DNA of 64,000 nucleotides from Sarcocystis neurona. Taxonomy: Eukaryota > Apicomplexa > Conoidasida > Eucoccidiorida > Sarcocystidae. The notes beneath the pieces were generated by a model, which was given only the letters and a program-made list of their open reading frames with translations, searched no databases and was not told where the DNA came from. The position numbers and the translations under genes were made by a program. Below, in pieces: positions 36,701 through 50,700 of the stretch (positions are counted from its first letter, which is position 1; each line of letters starts with the position of its first letter). Location: contig KL647324.1 of NCBI GenBank assembly GCA_000727475.1, positions 434,001-498,000 on the forward strand, written 5' to 3'.

Positions 36701-39700
36701 CTTGTGGAGTGGAACACCTTGGTCTACTGGTTCATGCCAGTGCGGGGCGTCTGCCTCTTTGTACATACATAAGCACGTCTCAGTACGGCAGTATCTGCGC
36801 AGACACGCATACTTGTATGGAGAGGAGCTACTGGGAGTGAAACTGTATATATATATATATATGTATTTGTATATACACGCCCAAGGTGCTTAGAGATATG
36901 TATCCGTACGTAGATAAATATGTGTGTGTGTGTGGGCGTATATCTGCATGCATGCATATATTTATATGGGGAGGAGTGCTGCGTCAGCGTGAAAGTATAT
37001 TTATATTTTCTACTGGTAGTCTCCCAGACGCCTTTCCTGGGCGGAGCTGTCTCGTGTGTATTGCGCTGCTCCTCTCTCTACACGTGTATATATATACGTG
37101 TATATGTGTATATGATTACGTACGTATATAGAGAAGTAGAGGCACAGGTTGGGTGAGACTACGTTCGTGTTGGCGAAGTGTTGGTATGTTGGAGCTGCTC
37201 TTGCGGATGCTGCAGCAACGGCTCTTTGAAATGACACTGCATTTCCTCTTCGGCTGCGAGAATGTTCTCTCCCCCCCTCTGGTTGCCCCTGATGCTGCTG
37301 CTGCTGCTACCCCTCCTGTTGCTGCTGCGACTGCCGCGTACTTTTTGGTGCTGCGACGGCCTTCTGACTTTTCTACCTGCTGCTGCTGCAGTTTACGCTG
37401 TTGCTGCGCTTGCTGTTGCTCCTGCTTTGGTCCGTCATGACGCACGTTCATGTGTTCCTGCTGCTGCTGCTATGACTTTTTTTGTCGCTGGTCACCCACG
37501 TCTGCCCTTCATTCTCGTGCTGCTCTACGTCTAACTTCTGCTGTAGCTTTCTTTCACAGGTTGCTGTTGCCGCTGCTTCGGGGAGAAGCACACGTTTGGC
37601 AGATTTTCTCATCGTGCTCTTCTTCTCGTTCGTCCTCCTGCTCTTCCTCCTGCCGGCGCTGTGCCCTTCGTTCTGCACCGGTGCTGCTGCTGCTGCGCTG
37701 TCTTTTTCTGTCCCGGCCTTTCCTGCTGCTGTTCCTGCTCCTCTTCCCTCTGCTGCCGTCCTGCCCTTCCTGCCACGGCTGCTGCTGCTGCTGTTTTTCC
37801 CGTCGTGTCTCTCTCTTTCCGCTGCTGCTTTTGCTGCAACTCCTTCTTCATCACTCTCCCGTGCCCATCCCGCTGCAGGTAGTTTTCTTGCTGTCGTTCC
37901 GCTGCTACTGCAGGCCCTGCGTTGTTCTGCTGCTGTTTTGTTTCTCTTTTTTGCTTCCGCTGCTACTGTGGCTGTTCCCCCGCTGCTGTTCTTGCTCCTC
38001 CTGCCCCGGCGTTGCGAAGCTTTTCTTTGCCGCTCATCTTCGACGGCACTTTGCTGCTGCTGCTGCCCCTGCTGCAGTTGCTGCTCTGCGGCTGCTTCTT
38101 CTCTTTTCATTCTGCTGCAGCAACTGCTGAACTGCTGCTGCTGTGTTGCTAGTGCTGCTGTTTTGCTCCTGCAGCACTGGTGCACTGCTGTTGCTCCCGC
38201 TGCTGTTGCGAACCCCCTGGTGCGCTGCTGGCGCTCCTGCTGCCCTCCGTCCCGTGCTGCAGTGCCGTGGCTCGCGTTTTGCTGCTGTTTCTGCTGCGCA
38301 CTGCTGTTGCTGGTGCAGCACTGCTGTCTTGCTGGTGATTTGTGTGGATGTGGTTGCAGCCAAGCCACGTCGCCGCGATGGGCGTTTGTCTTTCTCTATT
38401 TGGGACGGGTCTTTGCTTTTTCCCTGCCGGCTTCGTTCGAACGGCGTGGCAGGCAGTCAACTTTGCTGCTCTTTATCTTCTTTATCTCTCCTTCAGATAT
38501 ATGGCACGAGACTTCCTCTCTTTTCAGTGGTACGCCCACGTTTGTTGATAATAAAAACATGCGACTGCTGCTTCTGCTACTTCTGCGGGGAAGCACATCA
38601 GGAGGGTGAGCGCAGAAAAAGTGGCCAACACAAGAGCAGACTCTTCCCGCGTTGCACATCTCTTCCTTTGGCGTGCTCGAGGTGTATCTATATGCATATA
38701 TATATTGTGTCGATATGTATACAGCAAAGAGGGGGACAAATATTATCTACTTTTTATGCGCACATACATATGGATGCGCCCTGTAAATATACAAGTGTAG
38801 ATATACATGGAGGTGTATTTTATTCTCAACATAACAGTGTAGATCTGTATGTGTATACATATATAAATATATACGTGTTGTCAATATACAAGCGTACATA
38901 TATATATATACCGTCGTGCGCGTAGATGGAAGTATAGATATGTGTTGGTACAAAGGTGATATTCTATTCCACAAACACATATATATATATATGTGTGCAT
39001 ATAGGCGTATTGTTAATCTACGAATGTATAGAGATATATATGCATATGTTCATACAGAAGTGTATATATATGTTTGATAGGTGTATACGTATGTATGTGT
39101 GTGTCAGACTCTCGTACGTGTGTAAGTGTGTGTGTATTTGTAGCTCTTCGTTCACGAACAAGAGGCTTGCGAATACTCCTCCGCATTCGTGTCCTTCTCT
39201 ACACCAGTTAATAAACAAATATACGTACGTACATATTTATATATAGGTATGTGAGCAGCTTGCTCTCGTGTATGTACAGGGACGCAGCTACACTTGTTGC
39301 TTTCACCTGCATACATATCTGTCCACACGTATTTATATACATGTCTATATCTATAAATACGTACTGTAAATGGGCAAATTTATGTATGTACATACCTGCA
39401 TTCGTCTATACGTAAGAGAAAACGAATATACACATATACATACGTATGTGTCTGCAAGACAGACATACACAGAGAGAATAGCGAGGGAGACAGATACATA
39501 TATACGTGTGCACATATATATATATATATATATCTCGAGAGAGAGACACAGACGGAGAACACAGACGGATACAATCCTATTTGTGTATATATATATATGT
39601 ATATATGTATATATGTATAGAGAGAGATAGACAGACATATAGGTTGAGAGAAAAGAGAGGAAGAGAAAGGAAGAGACACTTCAGAACTGCGTGGAGAAAA

Positions 39701-42700
39701 GTCGCTGCAGACGCGCAGGCACACAGAGGTCGACGACGTGCGACCGCACGCATGCATGTATCTGCGTATATATATTTCCCTGCAAGTTCAAATTAAAGAA
39801 GAAAAGGAGAGGAAGAGAGAGACACATACAGAGAGACGGAGAGAAGGCAGCTGCTGCCCACGTGGACTGCCTGTAGCCGGTCCAGACGGCGCACCTGTGT
39901 AGACATGCACACCGCTGTGATAGTCGAGCCGGCCGACTGACGATTTCTTTCCTCGGGACGAGGGGGGGGGGAATTTCACGAGGAAGATCTTCCGCTAAAG
40001 TTACAGGGGGGGGGGGTCTACGCGCATGCACCGCGATGGCGCACCGAGAGAAGCGCATGCAGATAGAGAGAGGCAGGCTGAAGGACGGGGACAGCCACAA
40101 CAGAAGCGAGAGATACAGGGAGTAAGGAGATCCTAGGCAGGCAGGTAGGTGAGGACGCCTACATGGAAGCATAGAAATCCAGTCGTACATATATACGTGT
40201 GAATGTACGTACGTACGAAGGCTGGTGTGTCTACATATGGAAGATGTCTGTGTGTGTGTGTAGGTGGCGGTGGTGGGGGTAGATGGCAGGCCTTTCCGCT
40301 GACAGCGCCTGGTCGCAAGCCAGAACGATCAAATCCTGCTGTCCACGTCTGTACGCAGATATATAGAAATACAAAAGAGAGATAAAATAGAGAGGAAAAC
40401 AAGTCTAGAGGTAATACGTCTGCATTTGCAGATGTAGTAGAGGAGCAATGTTCAAAGAGACGACCCTGGGCATGCGGGAGACTGGGTGCCTCGGGTAGGG
40501 GGGGACAACGCGTGGACGTGTTTTCTCCTTTTCTCCGTGTCTTTTCTATTTCTTCTTTGCCCCTACGTCCTCGTTTTTGTCGCTCCGCTGCCGTACTGCT
40601 GCAGTTGCCAAGGAGGTCTTTATAAACATATATGTGGAGGTGCGTACACATTTTTACAAGAAACGGGGCTGCAAGGAGTCGCGAAAGCGCCTCGCCCTCC
40701 CTTCCCCTGTCCACCCCATGCGCGCCTCTTTTTTATGTCATACTACGCACCGCAGCCACTATTTGTGTTGAAGGAAAAAATATAAGCTTCATCACTATAT
40801 AGATATATGTCTACGCGCGCGGACACACACACACACACAGAGGGATAAAGAGGACAGGAGTGTGTTGTGTTTTGATACGCAGAGTTTCTTTCCTGAAGCA
40901 GCTAATGTGAAAACTTCTCGTAAGTACGTGCACACATACAAACGTCTGTGTTGTCACACTCGTAGAAGTCTTCTTCGGATGTATTTCAACGAATATAAGG
41001 GAAATCAGAACTTTTCATACTTGCACTATATACAAAACTCTTCCTCTCTCTCTAGAGATATATATATATATATGTATACGTACAGACGCTCTTGTATACA
41101 TATATATATGTATGTACACATCCAGACGTTCTTGTATACACGTATATATAGATATATACATACAGACGCTCTTGTATGTATATATATATATATGCACACA
41201 CGTATGAGTTTGTGTTTGTGTATACATATGTTTGTGTTATGGGTAATCTACAAATTGCTTCAAGTGTAAAATACCATGTTGTGAACTCTTCCCCTGTATA
41301 CCAACAGATGTATAGATACTTATATGTGTGTATATACTCCAGTTTCTACTTGCTTATTAGCTAATCGTATCAGCACGTACCTGTGAAGAGACAGAATATT
41401 TGTTGTTGTTGAATACACACGTATATACACACTTCGCTACTGCTGACGAATCAACTGAGACTTCACATATATGTATATATATATAGATATACGTATACAT
41501 ACACGACGAATACATCCCACACACACACACACACACACACACGCACAAGTGTACACAAAAGACTGGGTATATAAATATATATATATATACTCGACGAATA
41601 CGCACAGCCACACACACACGCATATGTACACAAAAGAATGGGTTTGTGTATATATATATATATGTGTATGTATGTGCGTATGTGTACGTATGTATGTATG
41701 TGTGTGTATGTATGTGAATGTATGTGTGTGTATGTATGTGTATGTATGTGTGTGTGTGTGTGTATCTCTATCTCTATGCATCTATGTATCTACATATATG
41801 TATATATGTATGCGTGTATGTATGTGTGTATGTATGTGTGTATGTGTATGCATGCGTATGCATCAGTGTACGTATGTATATGTACGTATGGATGTAGTAT
41901 GTATGTATGTATGTACTATGCGTGTATGGATGTAGTATGTATGTATGTACGTAGTATGTATGTATGTATGTATGTAGTATGTACTATGTATGTATGTAGT
42001 ATGTACTGTGTATGTGTGTAGTATGTACTATGTGTGTGTGTAGTATGTACGATGTATGTACGCAGTACGTACTATGTATGTACGCAGTACGTACTATGTA
42101 TGTACGCAGTACGTACTATGTATGTACGCAGTACGTACTATGTATGTACGCAGTACGTACTATGTATGTACGCAGTACGTACTATGTATGTACGCAGTAC
42201 GTACTATGTATGTATGGATGTAGTATGTATGTATGTATGTACGTAGTATGCATGTATGTCTGTATGTATGTAGTATGTATGTGTATGTATGTATGTTGTA
42301 TGTATGTATGTATGTTGTATGTATGTATGTATGTAGTATGTAGGTAGTATGTATGTGCTATGTATGTATATGTATATATGTATATGTATATATGTATATG
42401 TATGTATGTATATATATATATATATATGTATATGTATATATGTATATGTATATATGTATATGTATATATGTATATGTATATATGTATATGTGTATATGTA
42501 TATGTGTATATGTATATGTGTATATGTATATGTGTATATGTATATGTATATATGTATATGTATATATGTATATGTATATATGTATATGTATATATGTATA
42601 TGTATATATGTATTTGTATATATGTATATGTATATATGTATATGTATATATGTATATGTATATATGTATATGTATATATGTATATTTATATATGTATATT

Positions 42701-45700
42701 TATATATGTATATGTATATATGTATATGTATATATGTATATGTATGTATGTATATCTATGTGCGTATATGTATGTCTATATATGTACGTATGTATATGTA
42801 TGTATGTATATGTATGTATGTGTGTACGTTTACACCTACAGCATATGTGCGTACATATGTATGTAGTATGTATGCATGTAGTATGTGTGTATATGTCTGT
42901 ATGCATGTGCGTATGTGTGTTTGTTTACACCTACAGCATACGTATATATGTATGCGTGTGGTACCTATGTATTTAGTATGTATGTAGTACGTATGTATGT
43001 AGTATGTGTGTATGTTGTGTGTGTATATATACGTATATGTATGCACGTGTGTAGTATGTATGTATGTATGTATGTGTGTATGTGTGTATGTATGTATGTA
43101 TGTATGTATGTATGTATGTATGTAGTACGCAGGTATGTATATGTGTGTATGTATACGTATGTGTGTGTGCGTATGCTTACACGTAAAATATACGTATGTA
43201 CCTATGTATGTAGTATGTATGCAGTTTATGTGTGTATGTAGTCTGTATGTGTGCATATGTATGTATGTATGTATGTATGGTCACATGTACAGCACTGGTA
43301 TGAGTAGTGGGTGTTGAAGTTCTATTATTTTGGAGTGCATACGGCTGCATGCGACTGCTGAGAAATTTACATCGGTATGACCTCGTCTCAGTCGTTTTGG
43401 CCCTGCGACGAGGCATATATATGTGTGGGAAGTGTGAGACAAAAGACAGGCATGGGGGGTCGGGGACGCTGCCTTCCTCCATGCGAGTGTACGTGTGTGT
43501 CCACGGGTATGTGTATCTGCACATATTCGTGGTCAAGAGCAAATGCGCAGCAGGTGTGCGTGTGTGTGTATAAGGAGGAAAACAGCCATGGCCTGGTGAA
43601 CTGCTGCGGCCGCCCTCGTATTTCCCCTGCAGGGACGTGCTGCTGCTGGAGGGAGGTCTCCTCACTGCGCTTGCGGCGCCGTGCGCTTCGCCAACTTCAC
43701 CTGCTGCCGCATGCATCTCCCTCCTGTCTCTTCGTCTTCTCGCTTTCAAACTCTTCTTCTGCTCAGGCATATGCAAATTTGGTAAGCAAACAGCAGGGTG
43801 AATAGCTGCATGTATGTTGACACACACGCACACACCCACACACGCACACACATATATATTACTCTGTATATACATACATGCCTATATGTGTATGTATGTG
43901 GACAGTGGAAATACACGAACATACGTACGTGTGGATACGTGTGTATATGCATAGAGATACGTATGTATATGTATGAAGAATTCTATATATATTTGCGTAT
44001 ATGAGTGCTACAGATTTACAAGCCGTAGACATGAAGACGCGTGGTCATTTCAGGATAGACGTCAATACCGCATTCGAGTAATATATGGCGCCCACATCAA
44101 CTCGCATATATATGCATATACATGGGTATATATAGATATACAGCCAGACACAGAGAGCGCCGGCTCGTGCTGCCCTGTTCACATCTATATTTCTCTTCGT
44201 ATATATATGTATATATAGATGTAGATAGATAGAGACAGAAACACCCGTTGTGCGACACGTACGAGCCTCCTGCTTTCCATATATATGTATATATATCCAG
44301 CCGGACACAGATACCTCGGGTTCGTGCTGCCGTATACGTATAGGTATCTATACGTATAGCTCTATGTCAGTATATCTATATATATAGGTAGATGATAATA
44401 AACGTGTAGAGATAGAAACACCCGTTGTGCGACACGTACGACCCTCTTACCTCCCATACATATATATATATATATGCAGTGTCATGTGTGTATACATGTG
44501 TATATATGAAAGTAGATAGACGCGTACTTTGATTTCTTGGCGTCCTATATGTCCCTGCTTCCATAGCAGCAGAAATGTGTACCGGTGCCTGTGAGTGGAC
44601 TTTCTTCTAGTAAATGTGAGGACTAGCAGAAATAGATATATATTTATGTGTAGGTGTGGGGTAGAAGATGTATACGACGTATACATACAGCCCTCCACCA
44701 GAGGGGCTATACGTAGTACAGGCATGGATATGAATATGCGCATATATATGTATGTATATGTATATGTGGATAGCTGTGTGTACATAATACGCGCGGGAAA
44801 GTAGAGGACTCCTCTACGGTATATATGTATATGTATATACGCAGGTATAAATATGAGAAATACGTGTGCGTACACGGCGTCGTAGTATACATACAAAGAG
44901 AAAGCAGCCTGTGCACATATATGTACGCGTATTTTTTCTGTTCAAGCATTCCCCTATAAATATATATGAATACCCTCCAAAGCACACACATATATATAAG
45001 AAAGCACGGTGCGCATATATATATATATATATGTATACGTATGTGGACGTGTGTTTTCTCTGTCCAAGCATTTGTCTATAGAGACCTATGAGTATACGCT
45101 ACTAAATAAATATATATATATATATTCGTACACACATGTATTTGTGTGGATGTGTAGAGAGAGAAAGTACTCCCACACACACGTGCAAGTAGGGAGATCT
45201 TCCTGAAGAAGCTGCGTCTGTTCGCTCTGCAGGGTGGTCTCGACGGAATTTCTGCAGACGTCGCGAGTGTAGAAGGGACGCTTCTATAGCCCTCTGTCCT
45301 CTCAACATGATCTGTCTAAAATATATATATATATGTACGAGTGTGGATTTATATATTTGCTGGTATTTAGGTATATGAGAGAGAGAGTTTTGTGTGTGCA
45401 CAGAGTACTGCTGCGAATAAACCCGTAGTATATATATATACCTACGCCTGAATCCACCTATACGTCTATGTGTATATAAATGTGTGTATGAGAGTAAGTT
45501 ATATAGCTACGGAAATTCTTTTCATAGAAGAAGACAGCGTGCGTTCGGTTGACTGCTGCTCTGCTGGTAGGGCGTCTCCATCACGTGTCGCTGTATCTCC
45601 ACCTGCGTCTTGAACTGCTGCGGTTTTTCTTCCGTCCTATCTCCTCTCCCGCAGAAAAGTTTTGATTCGTTTTATGTTCGCACACGCGTAGACGCAGATT

Positions 45701-45777
45701 TACATAAATATTAGATACACGCGACGTATTAAGTCCATGTAGACTTGTGTGTATACATATATATATATATGTGTATG

Positions 45778-45812
<35 letters not shown>

Positions 45813-47749
45813 GTATGCACATATATTTATATATATATATATGTTGTACCGCACATATAGACGTGAACACACATATACGTATAGACGTAGATTATATATA
45901 TGTGTGTACCCGTACGTATACACGTGTACACACATATACGCATATATGTAGATATATGTACATATATATATGTACCTATACATGCATGCATATATATACA
46001 TATATATAAGTGTTTAGGGTAGGTGTCTCCACCTGTCGTGTGTATATATATGTAAATGTATATATGTATATATATGTTTATGATACGTGGAGACAGGCAC
46101 GGATACGTGCATCGTGATACCGCGTCTGCATGTGGACACTTGGAGGACCTCGGATGTGTGTGGGAGTCTGCGTCTCTCTCTTCCTCGTTTTCTCTCACTT
46201 TGCCCACTTATATGTATAAATGTGCCTGTACATGGTCGTATGCGCACATGTACAGAGGTCTCCCCGAGTATAAGAGGAGGCGTGTATAGTGGGCATTGGT
46301 GGGTCTGCAGAAATCTAAAAGGTGTTGACAGATGCATGTACGTAACATGCGTGGGGGTGTGGAGGCCTCTGCGTCTGCATGTGGACAATAAATACACCGC
46401 CATATTCACAAAGAAATTTACTTACATACGTCCACAGAGTGACGTCCTATTACACTCATCCACCCAGAGCTAGACAAACGCCCCTACAATCACATTTATA
46501 TATATATATATATACGTATATATGTATAAGAGGGGTGTATATATATACATGTATATATTTACACTTGCGTTCCCAGAGCTATACAGGTACACGTGTAGTA
46601 ATAGAACTCTGGATAAGTATATATATGTATATATACACTTGCCTCCCTAGACCTATACACATGTCTATACAATTACATATATATATATATATGCGTAACC
46701 ACATGTGCAGTAGTAGAGCTGTACATTCTTGTATGTATGTATATATGTATATGTCGATACACTTCCCTATCCAGAGCTACACATCTACACAATCACAGTT
46801 TTACATGTGTGTATTAAACTATATATCAGTAGACCTGTACACATATATATATATATATATATGTTTGTTTGCCTATTTAGGGGTATACACACGTGTATAC
46901 ATATCTACGCAGGTGTATATGTATCTGCGTAGTAGCAGTGTTTACAGGTGTAAATATAAGTGGTCGTGTGTATATCCGTATCTGCTTGTGTCTGCTCATA
47001 TAGGAAGAGACACAGAGAGAGAGAAGCATATATTACACCTACATATATATATATGTGTATGTATATATGTATAGACTGAGCAAAGTACACATATATATGG
47101 ATATGTATACGTATATTGTTGATTTGAGAGAATATGTGGAGATGGACCTCCGTCTTTGCGTCTATGCGCATAACTCCATTTCTTTCTGTTTCTCTGTCTC
47201 GGGAGACCGCAGGGACGTCGTGCAGCGTGCATGCGCCTGTACTTCCCTCTCTCTCTCTCCCCAGTGTACAGACACCGTATCATGACTTCTTCTTCTTCTT
47301 CTGTTCCTTGCTAGTCTGTATTACTCCGGGCGCTTTGTCGTTGCTTTCCGCTCTATTTCTCCCTGTCGCTTCGCCTTTCCCTCGGTTCAACTCTCGAGGA
47401 CCAGCAGTCGTCCAGTCTTCTTATGTAGGACAGATGTGTTTTGCTGTATTAACCTCCGCATGCTAAGGTACACTTCACAGAGAAATACATATATATATAT
47501 ATGTATAACGACTTACAGATATACGTGTATGTACATACTTATATTCAGAAGTATCAATGCGCGAATATCCTGTGCAAAATATTAATGCGAATGTATATCC
47601 AGTATACACGTATTCATAGTATCTACGTATGCATATGACTCTTCATAGAGATATATATTTATATATATAGGTATGTATATATATATAAATGTATATATAT
47701 GTGTGGAATCACCTGTGCGCGTATATTGATATAAGGACGTGGCGTCTGC

Positions 47750-47790
<41 letters not shown>

Positions 47791-50700
47791 ACGCGCAGCA
47801 TCTGGCGACCCGAAGTGGAGTTCCCTCACGGCGCTACATTATCACTACTGGACTCAGCCTCTTCCGAATGGCTGCTCAAGTAAATAAGAAGAAAGAAAGT
47901 GATTCTTTTTTAATCTTCCTTCTGCAGCTGCTGCAAACACGGCCCTGTTGCTGCTGGTGCTGCTGCTGCTGCTGCGGCAGTCTAGCCCTCCGGCGTCTGC
48001 CGCACTGCCCGCAGCAACGCTGCTGGGCTGCTGCGGAGTCTCTGATTGACACTCCGGCTCCCTTCTGTGCCCGTCTCTCCTGCGGCTGCCGCTGCTGCTG
48101 CTTTCTTTTTCCTTCTTTCGGTTCTCTTCTTGGACTTTGTCTCTCCGTCCTTCTTTTTCTGTCGACACATCTCCCCGCGGAGCTGCTGCTTCTGCTGCTG
48201 CACTGAGGCCTGCCTTGTTGTACCCTCTGTTGCCGTTTGCTGTTCACGTTGCTCTTGCGCCCCTCTCTATTCGTGCTGCTGCGGCTGCTGCTTGCTGCTG
48301 TTGTTGCTTGCTGCGAGTGCCGGTTGGCGCGAGTACTGCTGTGACTGGCTCCTGCTGTTCGTAGTTGCTGCCTTCGCTACCTGCTGCTGGTGCTCTTTGC
48401 TGCTGTTGCTACTTGCTGCTGCTGCTGCTTTCTGGTGCTGATGCTGCTTGTTGCTGTTGCTGTTGGCTGCTGGTCCTGCCTGATGCTGCTGGCCAATGTC
48501 CGTGAGAGCTGCGGCTGTTTGTTGTGCTGTGTGTGATCCGCAGTAGTTGGGAAAGGACTGCTGCGACGGCGGGCTCCTGCTGTGTTATATTGCCGGTGCT
48601 GGTTCGCTCTTTTTGCTGTCCTCTTAGCGTGGTGCTCTCTGGCTTTCTGCAGTGGTTTTCGGTGTTCTTGCTGCTTCCGCCTTTATACCTACCTACTTGC
48701 TGCGATGGTTTGCTGTATGCTCGTCCTGTGGCGCGTCCTTCTGCCTTCTTTTATCCTTTCTTCTTTTCTTACCGTCGTTGCTTGCTGCTCTCTTCCACGC
48801 GCTGCTGTGACTGCCACCGTCCTGCTGCTGCCGCCTGCTTTGCAGCCGCTGTTGCTGCTGCTGTGATTTCCTGCGCCCACCTGCTGAGGGCTGGGCAAAT
48901 CTTTTCTGCTAGTAATACTCGGGGCTGCTGCTTCTTCTTTTCTCTGCCGCCGTTGGGTCTTGCTGCTGCGCTTCTTCTTCTGCTGCTGCCACTTCTTGCT
49001 GCTCCAGTGCATCCTGTTGCTGCTGCTGCTCCGCCTCTTTCTCCTTTTCGGATACTGCTGCTTCTTGCTGCTGCCGCAAGTTCCCGCTACTCGTGCTGCT
49101 CGTTTCCACCTCCTGCCGTTGGTGCTGCAAGTTGCTTGCCCCTCTTCTGCTACTGCTGCTCCTCTGCTGCTGGTGCGGCAACCTGCTCAGGATTTTTGCA
49201 CTACTCCCGGTGGCGCCGGCTGCAGACCCTCTTCGTTCTTCTTGTCGAGGTGAGACACCAGCTGCCGCGCGCTCTGGCCGCTGCTCTGTAGCTGCACCAC
49301 TTTATATGTATATATAGCCGAGGCAGCAGCACTTGCTGCCGAATTTCTAAAATATCGATCTTCTAGGGTGTGTGATAGACAAGCCAATATCCACAAACAC
49401 ACATACACACATATTGCCGACGTATCAGCAGTTGCTTCCTAGTTACTTTTCTATATATTTCTCTCGACATACCAGCTCCCTATCGGCTATTTCTTTACAC
49501 GTTCACACGTACGTGCGGTCGTATAGGATGTCCACACGCGTGGTCATTCACATGTGTATACATATATATATATATGCATATATGTGCTTAGCTGTACATA
49601 TATATATATATATATATTCTTAGGTGTAGGTGTATGCAGGAACATAGCTAGATACGTGATTACCTTTGCATGTATGTATATATGTATAGGTACATATGTA
49701 TACATATATATATATATGTATACGTGCGTATATTTTTGGCTGTAGACATATACATATATACATATATATTCTTAGATATGTATTTACATATATTTACATA
49801 TATGTACATGTATAAACATATATGATCTTAGCTGAACAGATACACATATATATGTATATATTCTCACGTGTACGTGTGTATAGGAACGTGGATAGAGTGT
49901 TACTTTGACAATCGTCACGTTGCGTCGAGGAAAAATGTATCTCTTCTGCACGTTGTCTCGCTTCTTCAGGAGACTCTGCCATCGTCCAAGCTTTCTTAGT
50001 TCGTCTTCTTGCGTTTCTGCTTGTTCATACATATATATATATATATATGTGTACATGTGTACGCACCCGTATGTGTATTTGTTGTTAGTAGGGAACACCA
50101 GGAGCCAGACAAAAGGCTTGTGTAGGCGGTACGCAAGTGTATGTACACCACACACGTAGTTTTTTTCAGCAGATCTGTATATTCTTCCGTCCGCATTACT
50201 TTCTCTCTATGTAGAGCTCGACAGATACATCTCTGTAGAGAAAGGATGTATCTGTAGTAGAGGGACAGGCAGGGGGGGTGGTTGAATAGCACTGCAGTCA
50301 TCAACTGCAGATGCAGAGGTCCTCTCTTCTGCTTCGTCGCCCGCGTTGCTTGTTGATATATCTGTGAAACTGTTCTTCAAAGATGTCCACGACATCATTT
50401 CCGTACATCTCCATCGATATCTTCGCCAAGAAGTCCACGACATTATACCCCTGTGTACGTCTTCTTGATGCAGACGTCATCTTAACCAGCAGATATCCTG
50501 TTTGTCCGTAGTTCTTCTTTCCGCGCCGCGTAGAAGGGGAGATTCGAATAACAGCAAATTTGCGGAAAGCCAGTGGCGGCCATGAAGTTCTTCTGGGCCC
50601 ACATCATATATTGAGCCCGAGTCCTTCGTGTGAAGCTCGGCATTCGGCGTTGCTTCCCGCTCGAGCCTGCCATGCGTCGTCGTCTCACGTATTCTCTTCT

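Noticed and set aside
37482..38609. 375-codon Leu/Cys-rich plus-strand frame
   Set aside because: It comes from CTG/CTT triplets and reads LMF exon 4 in the wrong frame.
42052..42205. Evenly spaced 22-bp repeats as a CRISPR array
   Set aside because: The units are directly adjacent with no spacers, and the DNA is eukaryotic.
42349..42987. 212-codon and overlapping plus-strand frames rich in Tyr, Ile, Cys and Val
   Set aside because: They are translations of the TATATG/TGTATG array; all three frames are open at once.
45200..45310. Antisense exon with acceptor tatatattttag
   Set aside because: All three minus frames over this stretch read plausibly and no splice partner fixes one, so it was not listed as a feature.
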